Origin: JAUXFS01 sp050329575
GTDB taxonomy: Bacteria > Pseudomonadota > Alphaproteobacteria > Rhodospirillales > Defluviicoccaceae
Assembly: GCA_050329575.1 (NCBI GenBank)
Contig: JBHJOP010000115.1
Location: 1-42,590 of the forward strand
DNA length: 42,590 nt
Direction of reading: 5' to 3'
The position numbers and the translations under genes are program-made. Positions 32,569-38,775 of the stretch are shown piece by piece. The notes beneath the pieces are model-generated. The model had not been told where the DNA came from. It searched no databases and saw only the letters and a list, made by a program, of their open reading frames with translations. How positions within the stretch are numbered: position 1 is the first letter of the stretch; each line of letters starts with the position of its first letter.

Positions 32569-33627
32569 CTATTTCGGTTCCGACTTGCTACCGTAGCGTT
32601 TGTCCCATTCGGCGAGAATGCGGCCGCGATTGACGGCGGCCCAGTCGAAGTCGTTGTCGATCATCTTGTCGACCAGGTTCGGCGGAAAGAACGGAACCGG
32701 CTGGGCAACGCCCCGATAGGCGACCACCGCGTAGCCCTCGTTGTAAAGCTGGTTGGCTTCCTTCGAGACCGACCAGTCGACCAGTTTCTTGACCGCGTCC
32801 AGCTTCTTGGTGCCCTTGATGACTGCCGTCGCCTCCATGTCCCAGCCGACTCCCTCCTCGGGGACGACGATCTCCAGCGGCGCGCCGGCCGCCTTCGACT
32901 TGGCAGCGCGGAACGCGAACGAAATGCCGATCGGCACTTCGCCGGCCGCCGCCTGCTTGCACGGCTTGGAGCCGGAGTGGGTGTACCACTGGATGTTGTT
33001 GTGGAGGGCATCCAAGTATTTCCAGCCATCCTCTTCGCCGAACATCTGCAGCCAGGACGAGACGTCGAGGAAGCCGGTCCCCGACGAACTCGGGTTGGGC
33101 ATCGTGATGTGGCCACGGTAGACCGGATCGGTAAGGTCCTTCCAGGTCTTCGGCAACGGTAGCTTGTGCTTCGCGGCCTCGACAGTGTTGAAACAGACTG
33201 CTGCCGCCCACGCGTCCATTCCCGTCCAGTGCGGCGGATCTTCGCTGTCGACGAAGCGGGGATCCAGGTTCTCGACGCCGGCCGGCTTGTAGGGATGGGT
33301 CATCCCCTCGGCCTTCAGCAACATCAGGCTTGTCGCCGCCAGACCCCAAACCACGTCGGCCTGAGGGTTGTTCTTCTCTGCGAGCAGCTTGGCGGTGACG
33401 ATGCCCGTGGAGTCGCGGACCCAGTTGATCTTGATGTCGGGATGGGCCTTGTTGAACGCGGCGGCGTATTTCTTCAGGTCCTCCGCCTCGATCGCCGTAT
33501 AGACCGTCAGCTCGGTCTGTTGGGCGCGAACTGCCCCCGTAGCGAGGGTGACGGCGACGATGGTGGTGGCCATCGCCAGGAGCGCCCGCCGGCGGGAGCG
33601 GGGCAACACGGAACTCGGTCGGGACAT
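32569..33627 (-). CDS. Periplasmic binding protein, putative 2-aminoethylphosphonate ABC transporter
   Basis: A 352-residue solute-binding protein with a twin-arginine-rich start (SRRRALLAMATTIVAV) and signal cleavage near residue 35. The mature part starts ELTVYTAIEAEDLKKY and continues INWVRDSTGIVTAKLLAEK and ADVVWGLAATSLMLLKAEG. These phrases match my memory of the putative 2-aminoethylphosphonate-binding family (PhnS-like) rather than ferric-binding FbpA. It would deliver the ligand to the fused permease. Start ATG at 33627 has GGGGAGAGAG upstream. The 5' leader contains a GC-rich hairpin around 33656-33680, and an AT-rich patch near 33718-33742 is a candidate promoter area. Confidence 0.87.
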   Translation of the reverse strand: MSRPSSVLPRSRRRALLAMATTIVAVTLATGAVRAQQTELTVYTAIEAEDLKKYAAAFNKAHPDIKINWVRDSTGIVTAKLLAEKNNPQADVVWGLAATSLMLLKAEGMTHPYKPAGVENLDPRFVDSEDPPHWTGMDAWAAAVCFNTVEAAKHKLPLPKTWKDLTDPVYRGHITMPNPSSSGTGFLDVSSWLQMFGEEDGWKYLDALHNNIQWYTHSGSKPCKQAAAGEVPIGISFAFRAAKSKAAGAPLEIVVPEEGVGWDMEATAVIKGTKKLDAVKKLVDWSVSKEANQLYNEGYAVVAYRGVAQPVPFFPPNLVDKMIDNDFDWAAVNRGRILAEWDKRYGSKSEPK

Positions 33628-33804
33628 CGCTCTCTCTCCCCTATGAAGTGTTGTCGCCGCGCGGGCGCCGGCCGCGCGGCAACGGTCCGTGTACCTTGTC
33701 CCGGACGTCCATGTAACCCGTTCACAATTAATTCATAATCGACCTGACGGGTTTCGGTTGGACAGTGGGCGCTTGCAGGGGAATGCGCGAGTGGGCGGGA
33801 GGGG

Positions 33805-33999
33805 TCAGCCAGCGAGGTCGGCTGGACCCACGCAACGGCCGCGGCCCCGAGCTTCCTCCACGGCGACCAGTCGGAGTGTCGTTGCAGCCGCCGGCTGTGG
33901 CCGCGGGAACACGAAGTCGGCGATCAGTTTGGCGAACCGCAGGCCCTGGTAGAGACCGTTGAGGTTGATCCAGAGGGCGAAGATGATCGGGTTGTTCAT
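33805..33999 (-). CDS. Small unknown protein (64 residues)
   Basis: The reverse strand has AGGAGAGAG at ideal spacing before an ATG at 33999, followed by a 64-codon frame. The first half is hydrophobic and aromatic (IIFALWINLNGLYQGLRF), and the second half is charged and Arg/Gly-rich. It may be a small membrane-associated protein, but I know no family. It lies upstream of the phosphonate-type binding-protein gene on the same strand (177-base gap) and 59 bases after the unknown gene at 34059. The strong ribosome binding site is the main support. Confidence 0.5.
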   Translation of the reverse strand: MNNPIIFALWINLNGLYQGLRFAKLIADFVFPRPQPAAATTLRLVAVEEARGRGRCVGPADLAG

Positions 34000-34058
34000 G
34001 GCTCTCTCCTGGCTTATGCCTCGTCGCGTCGGCGGAGTCGTGTTTTCGTATCGCTACT

Positions 34059-34586
34059 CTAACACGGTTCGCCACGCGCTTGGCGAGCGGGGATCGAGCA
34101 GCTGTCCGAAGCGGGGTCGATCGCCTCAGCGGCGCCGTCGTTTTCGTTGGACACTGTCCGGACGCGGTCCATCACGCGCACGTCCGTATAGCGGATGGCG
34201 CCGGCGACGAGTCGCGAGCGCTCCCAGTCGACCGCCGGACAGCCGTTCCACGCGGCGGGCGGCACAGGCCTCAGCGTCTCGGTGTCGCCGCCCGAGGCTT
34301 GGCCGACGAAACCGACCGCGATCAACGCGCCGCCGGCGAGCCGCGCCACGAGATCGTCGCGCGCCGCCTGCAGCAGCCGTTCCTGCCGCTCCCACGCCGC
34401 GGCCAAGGCTTGCAGCCGCACCGTCGCTTCCATCCGCTCGAGGAGCGGACTGCGCGGGTCGGTGCGCAGCCGGTCGAACGCCGCCACGACCTGCGCATGC
34501 TCCGCTGCCCAGGCATCGCCGCCGCCATGGCGGCGCATCGCCTCGGTCAACCGCACCCCATGCCGCCATAGATCATAAGGGGTCAC
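34059..34586 (-). CDS. Unknown protein
   Basis: A protein of about 175 residues from a GTG at 34586, which has AGGG nine bases upstream; a TTG at 34631 would add 15 residues. The N-terminal two thirds are strongly helical (LTEAMRRHGGGDAWAAEHAQ; ATVRLQALAAAWERQERLLQ) and could form coiled coils. A Gly/Ala stretch (LAGGALIAVGFVGQ) follows, then a polar tail with two cysteines. I do not recognise a family. It diverges from the orphan ParA-like gene, with about 115 bases between the starts, and may share regulation with it. Confidence 0.5.
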   Translation of the reverse strand: MTPYDLWRHGVRLTEAMRRHGGGDAWAAEHAQVVAAFDRLRTDPRSPLLERMEATVRLQALAAAWERQERLLQAARDDLVARLAGGALIAVGFVGQASGGDTETLRPVPPAAWNGCPAVDWERSRLVAGAIRYTDVRVMDRVRTVSNENDGAAEAIDPASDSCSIPARQARGEPC

Positions 34587-34702
34587 CGTGGTGTCCCTGC
34601 CCTCCGCCACCACCGGTCGCCGAGCAAACAACGTATTGACGACCGGGGGTGAGACTCATCACAAGTCGATATGGGCGCGTTCGACCGGCCAGGAAGAGGT
34701 TT

Positions 34703-35332
34703 GTGGTGATCACCGTCCTGATCGCCAACATGAAAGGCGGAGCGGGGAAGACGACCATCGCCACCAATCTGGCGGTCGCCTATGCCGCCGAAGGACGCCG
34801 GGCGGTGTTGGCCGACGCCGATCGGCAGCGCAGCAGCCTGCGCTGGATTCAGGCGCGTCCCGCCGGCGCGGTGCCGGTGATCGGGGTCGACTGGAGCCAC
34901 GACTGCGACGAGGTGCCGAAAGGCACAGCACGACTGATCGTCGACTCGCCGGCGGGCATGCGCTCCAAGCGGGTGGATGCGCTGGTCCGGATGGCCGACG
35001 TGGTGCTCATCCCGATCGTCCCCTCGGTGTTCGACGAAGGGACCACGGCCTTGTTCTTGAGCCAGCTGCGGGCCGTCAAGCCGGTGTCAAAGGGCAAGCG
35101 GCCCTATGCGCTGGTTCCTAATCGGGTCCGCCGGCGGACGCGGGCCGCCGAGCGGCTGGAAGCGTTCATGGCCGCCCTCGACTGCGAGGCCGTCGGCCGG
35201 TTGCCGGACCTGTCGATCTTTCCGGAGGTGGCGGCCGAAGGCCGCGGCATTTTCGATCTGCCAGGCAGCCGGGGGCGACGCCTTCGCGCCGACTGGGCCG
35301 AGATCGTCGCGTTCATCGAGGACCGCGGCTAA
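34703..35332 (+). CDS. Orphan ParA/MinD-type ATPase
   Basis: A 209-residue P-loop ATPase of the ParA superfamily. The deviant Walker A is MKGGAGKTT near residues 9-17, Walker A' is ADADRQRSS, and LIVDSPAG is the Walker B region. It is shorter than the chromosomal ParA at 6302 and resembles the VirC1/plasmid-type or cargo-positioning ParA group. The start is taken at the GTG 34703, preceded by AGGAAGAGG; an upstream GTG at 34649 would add 18 residues. No ParB or parS is nearby, so it may position something other than the chromosome. Confidence 0.85.
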   Translation: MVITVLIANMKGGAGKTTIATNLAVAYAAEGRRAVLADADRQRSSLRWIQARPAGAVPVIGVDWSHDCDEVPKGTARLIVDSPAGMRSKRVDALVRMADVVLIPIVPSVFDEGTTALFLSQLRAVKPVSKGKRPYALVPNRVRRRTRAAERLEAFMAALDCEAVGRLPDLSIFPEVAAEGRGIFDLPGSRGRRLRADWAEIVAFIEDRG

Positions 35333-35362
35333 CCACAATGCGCAGACGGGTCGCCCGCGTTG

Positions 35363-35827
35363 CTACAGGGCCTGAGCTGCCGCCAGCACTTCTGCGACGT
35401 GCCCCGGCACCTTGACCTTCCGCCACACTCGGCGCACGGTGCCGTCGGCGCCCGCGAGCACGGTGGCGCGCTCAATGCCCATGTATCTCTTTCCGTACAT
35501 GCTCTTCTCAACCCACACGCCTGACGACTCGCACAAGCACCCATCCTGGTCGGAGAGCAGGTGGAAGTTGAGACCGTGCTTGGCCTTGAACTTGTCGTGG
35601 CTGGCGACGCTGTCCTTGGAAACACCGATCACCGTCGTTCCAGCGGCTGCGAACTCGGTCGCAGCATCGCGGAAACCTTGAGCCTCCTTGGTGCAACCCG
35701 GAGTGTCGTCCTTGGGATAGAAGTAGAGCACCACCTTGCGGCCGCGCAGGTCGGCTTTCGAGAGGATGCTGCCTCCGTCGGCAGGCAGTCGGAAGTCCGG
35801 AAGTGGATCACCGATGTTCAGTGTCAT
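35363..35827 (-). CDS. bcp: Thioredoxin-dependent thiol peroxidase (Bcp/PrxQ)
   Basis: A 154-residue peroxiredoxin that reduces hydrogen peroxide and organic hydroperoxides. The peroxidatic cysteine is Cys45 in YPKDDTPGCTKEAQGFRD. The common resolving cysteine five residues later is a glutamine here. Two other cysteines, 97 and 99 (DQDGCLCESSGV), are present instead. GIERATVLAGADGTVRRVWR is the family C-terminal part. Start ATG at 35827 has GGAG upstream. It converges with the orphan ParA gene and diverges from infA across a 216-base gap. Confidence 0.94.
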   Translation of the reverse strand: MTLNIGDPLPDFRLPADGGSILSKADLRGRKVVLYFYPKDDTPGCTKEAQGFRDAATEFAAAGTTVIGVSKDSVASHDKFKAKHGLNFHLLSDQDGCLCESSGVWVEKSMYGKRYMGIERATVLAGADGTVRRVWRKVKVPGHVAEVLAAAQAL

Positions 35828-36043
35828 GCCATCTTCTCCTGCAGAAACCATCCTGCAACCGCCTTGAATGCGGTCGTACAATCACGATGCCAGTTACGCC
35901 GCCGCGATGCCACCGGATCAACCGTCCACCGCCCGCCCGCCATGCGCGGCAGGCGCGGTGTTCCCTTGCGACGGCAAGGGGCTTGACCGGCAGGCGTTTG
36001 GCGGTCATCTAGGGCCTGCGGGCTTCACGACAACGGGTGTGCG

Positions 36044-36262
36044 ATGGCGAAGGAGGAAGTTCTCGAATTCAACGGCGTGGTCACCGAACTGCTGCCCAAC
36101 GCGATGTTCCGGGTCAAGCTGGAAAACGACCATGAGATCCTTGCCCACACCGCGGGCAAGATGCGCAAGAACCGGATCCGGGTGCTGGCGGGTGACCGGG
36201 TCAGCGTCGAGATGACTCCGTACGACCTGACCAAGGGCCGGATCACCTTCCGTTTCAAGTAG
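36044..36262 (+). CDS. infA: Translation initiation factor IF-1
   Basis: A 72-residue single-domain S1-like protein that binds the ribosomal A site during initiation. The sequence is near-canonical: MAKEEVLEFNGVVTELLPN, then RVKLENDHEILAHTAGKMRK and RFK at the C-terminus. It heads the infA-maf-RNase E/G-yacG order common in alphaproteobacteria. Confidence 0.98.
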   Translation: MAKEEVLEFNGVVTELLPNAMFRVKLENDHEILAHTAGKMRKNRIRVLAGDRVSVEMTPYDLTKGRITFRFK

Positions 36263-36390
36263 GAGCGGAAATCGTCTCCCCCCTCGCGCCGCCGGAGACT
36301 CGACCCAGGGCAGGGGCGGGCCAACCGACGGCTGGCACGCCGACCCCGTGCCGCGAGACCATCGGCTCCCAGGGCTACCACACACACGGG

Positions 36391-36990
36391 ATTCCCCTGG
36401 TCCTGGCCTCGGCCTCGCCGCGCCGTCTTTCGTTGCTCGGCCAGATCGGCATCGTTCCCGACATCGTCATTGCTGCCGACGTCGATGAGCGGCCGCGTCG
36501 GCATGAGCTTCCCCGCGACCTCGCTCGACGGCTCGCCGCCGCCAAGGCCGAGGCCGTTTCCTGTCGTTTTCCGGACGCCTTCGTGCTCGCTGCCGACACC
36601 GTCGTCGCTCGCGGTCGTCGTGCGCTGCCGAAGGCCGATGACGCTGAGACAGCGCGGGCATGCCTCAAGGCATTGTCCGGTCGTCGCCACCGGGTGTTCG
36701 GCGGCGTCGCGTTGATCGCACCCGGAGGCCGCAGGGCCCTCAGGCTGGTGGTCACCGCGGTCGCCTTCAAGCGCCTCGCAGGAGACGAGGTCGAGCGCTA
36801 CCTAGCGTCCGGCGAATGGCTCGGCAAAGCCGGCGGCTACGCCGTCCAGGGCCTCGCTGGCCGTTTTGTGCGCGCCATCCAAGGTTCCTACTCCAACATC
36901 GTCGGGCTGCCGCTGTTCGAGACCGCGGCCATCCTCGAAGGGCTCGGCTACCGCCCCGTCGCGGCCGTCGAGACAGGCGATGACGATTAG
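36391..36990 (+). CDS. maf: Maf nucleoside triphosphate pyrophosphatase, start codon uncertain
   Basis: A Maf protein of about 199 residues, hydrolysing dTTP/UTP or modified nucleotides. The essential N-terminal motif LVLASASPRRLSLLGQIG is complete in the DNA, as are LAADTVVARGRRALPK and SYSNIVGLPLFET. However, the first ATG, GTG or TTG in frame after the infA stop is the TTG at 36433, inside the motif (after SPRRLS). The coordinates given start at an ATT (36391), one residue before PLVLASASP. ATC at 36361, or coupling to infA, are alternatives. It overlaps the next gene by 11 bases. It is a paralogue of the copy at 20672. Confidence 0.85.
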   Translation: MPLVLASASPRRLSLLGQIGIVPDIVIAADVDERPRRHELPRDLARRLAAAKAEAVSCRFPDAFVLAADTVVARGRRALPKADDAETARACLKALSGRRHRVFGGVALIAPGGRRALRLVVTAVAFKRLAGDEVERYLASGEWLGKAGGYAVQGLAGRFVRAIQGSYSNIVGLPLFETAAILEGLGYRPVAAVETGDDD

Positions 36991-38176
36991 CTCGATCGTC
37001 GTCTCCGGTACCCCCGAGGCGGCCCGCGCTGCTTTTCTGGACGCCTCCTCGCTGGTCGGCTTCGCTGTCGGCGGGGCCGGCGACGGCGCCCGCATCGGCG
37101 ACATCTATCTCGGACGGGTCGCCCGGGTCGTATCGCCGCTCGCCGCCGCGTTCGTCGACGTCGGTCTCGAGCGCGACGGCTGGTTGGCGCTGCCGGTGCG
37201 CGGCAAGGGGCGGGTGATCGGCGAAGGCGACGCGGTGCTGGTTCAGATCCGCCGCGAGTTGGAGCCCGGCAAGGGGGTGCGGCTGACCGCGAATCCGACG
37301 CTGCCCGGGCGGACCCTGGTGCTGGTCCCGGGCGGTAATCGCGCGCGGCTGTCTCCCCGCCTCGCCGCCGCCGCCGACCGCCGCCGGCTGGAGTCGCTAG
37401 CCGGCACGCTTCCCGCCGGGACCGGGTGGGTCGTTCGCACCGCTGCCGGCGGTGTGGAAGCGGAAGAAATCGCCGCTGAGGCCGCGCGTCTGCTTGTGAG
37501 CTGGGGGTCGATAACGGCCGCCGCCGCTGAGGCGCGGCCGCCGGCTAGGCTGCACCGCGCCGCCGATCCGCTGATCGCCGCGATCGACGGAGCGTCGGGG
37601 CCGGAGCTGACCGCGGTCGTCGTCGACCACCCCCGGACCATGGCCTCGATCCGCCGAGCGCTCCCCCACGTTGCTGCGCGGCTCCGGCTCCACCGCGGTT
37701 CCCGGCCGGTGTTCGAGGATTGGGGCGTCGACGAGCAGCTCGAAGCGGCTCTGGCTCCGCGCATCGTCCTGCCCGTCGGTGGAACCGTCACCTTTGCCGA
37801 AACGGCGGCCGTGGTCGCCATAGACGTCGACGTCGGTGCCGCCGATCGCGGCGACCGGGACCAGACGATCCTCCGCGTCAACCTCGAGGCGGCGGCGGCG
37901 ATCGCTCGCCAAGTGCGACTGCGGGACCTCGGCGGGCACATCGTCGTCGACTTCGTGCCGATGAAGCGGCGCGATCACGCCACGCGGGTGCTGGATGCGC
38001 TGCGGAGCGGCTTCGCGGATGACCGTGGCGAGCCGCAGTTCGCCGGCTTTACCCGCCTCGGGCTCGTCGAGATGACCCGGCGGCGGCGCGGGCCCTCGCT
38101 CGCCCGCCGGCTCGGCACCCACTGCCCGCTGTGCGGAGCGCATCACCGCTCCCACGACGACGGGGCGGCAGCGTAG
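36980..38176 (+). CDS. Ribonuclease E/G family protein, compact form
   Basis: A 398-residue RNase E/G-like endoribonuclease. The N-terminal S1-type RNA-binding region reads GDIYLGRVARVVSPLAAAFV with VGLERDGWL. The catalytic metal-binding aspartates correspond to Asp282 (VVAIDVDVG) and Asp324 (GGHIVVDFVPM). It ends with a zinc-link-like CPLCG motif. It is shorter than typical RNase G (~490) and lacks the long RNase E C-terminal scaffold. Motif VDVGAAD replaces the usual VNSG. It probably processes rRNA or mRNA 5' ends, but activity is inferred. It overlaps maf by 11 bases and yacG follows within four bases. Confidence 0.88.
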   Translation: MTISSIVVSGTPEAARAAFLDASSLVGFAVGGAGDGARIGDIYLGRVARVVSPLAAAFVDVGLERDGWLALPVRGKGRVIGEGDAVLVQIRRELEPGKGVRLTANPTLPGRTLVLVPGGNRARLSPRLAAAADRRRLESLAGTLPAGTGWVVRTAAGGVEAEEIAAEAARLLVSWGSITAAAAEARPPARLHRAADPLIAAIDGASGPELTAVVVDHPRTMASIRRALPHVAARLRLHRGSRPVFEDWGVDEQLEAALAPRIVLPVGGTVTFAETAAVVAIDVDVGAADRGDRDQTILRVNLEAAAAIARQVRLRDLGGHIVVDFVPMKRRDHATRVLDALRSGFADDRGEPQFAGFTRLGLVEMTRRRRGPSLARRLGTHCPLCGAHHRSHDDGAAA

Positions 38177-38179
38177 TTG

Positions 38180-38386
38180 GTGGCGGAGCCGTCCGCCGGC
38201 GCTGGGGTAGCGAGGCTCCGCCGCCAACCGTGTCCGATCTGCGGCCGGCCGGCCGGCGCCCCGTGGCGGCCGTTCTGCGGAAAACGCTGTGCCGACATCG
38301 ATCTCGGTCGCTGGCTGGGCGAAGTCTATCGGATCCCGTCCGAAGGCCCGGCCGACGACGAAATACCCGGCACCGACGAGCGGTAG
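38180..38386 (+). CDS. yacG: DNA gyrase inhibitor YacG
   Basis: A 68-residue zinc protein that binds GyrB and inhibits gyrase in E. coli. Four cysteines at 18, 21, 33 and 37 (CPICG and FCGKRC) bind zinc, followed by the signature ADIDLGRWLGEVYRIP. The start is the GTG at 38180; a TTG one codon earlier is equally possible. It is directly downstream of the RNase E/G gene, the standard neighbour. Confidence 0.93.
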   Translation: MAEPSAGAGVARLRRQPCPICGRPAGAPWRPFCGKRCADIDLGRWLGEVYRIPSEGPADDEIPGTDER

Positions 38387-38734
38387 TCGCGCCCTTCGGC
38401 GACGGTGATCGGGACGAATCCCGTACGCCACCACCGGTTGCCCCGACGGCACGATCGGACCTACACTTTGACGTTGAAAGGCTCCCCGGGATGGGTGTAG
38501 CATTCAATGACCGTTCAGCGCAGATCAATAAAAGCGGGAGGACGAGACGGAACGGATGCTACCTATCATTATGGTTTGAGTCGTATTTTGGACGCCAGAC
38601 TGGCTATCGGCCACTCTGACTCCTGAGATAAGCGTCCTTTGATTTGGCCGCTATTCCGGTCAAGGAGGGTATTTTATTGACCTTTGCGCGTCGTTGTCGA
38701 GCCGACTACGACAATGGAGGGAGGAACGCGGATC
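38387..38734 (+). promoter_or_regulatory. Gene-poor region ahead of contractile-tail cluster
   Basis: This 348-base stretch separates yacG from the sheath gene. I see no conserved gene, tRNA or mobile-element end in it. The part at 38521-38640 is about 49 % GC by direct count (59 of 120), well below its neighbours, which suits a promoter region or the boundary of acquired DNA. The sheath promoter probably lies here, but no convincing -35/-10 pair was found. It ends with two strong Shine-Dalgarno sequences, at 38662 and before the sheath ATG. Confidence 0.45.
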
Positions 38735-38775
38735 ATGGCGGTCAATGTCACTTATCCGGGCGTTTACGTCGTTGA
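38677..38775 (+). CDS. Possible 32-codon leader ORF overlapping sheath start
   Basis: AAGGAGGG at 38662-38669 is an almost perfect ribosome binding site seven bases before a TTG. The frame from that TTG runs 32 codons and stops at 38775, inside the sheath gene in another frame. The peptide is Arg-rich and resembles nothing known. It could couple translation to the sheath or be a chance frame beside a relic site. Confidence 0.25.
   Translation: MTFARRCRADYDNGGRNADHGGQCHLSGRLRR

Noticed and set aside
38387..38734. A tRNA gene as integration site for the tail cluster
   Set aside because: No cloverleaf or T-loop consensus could be built from this gap; GGTTTGAGTC at 38573 lacks matching arms.
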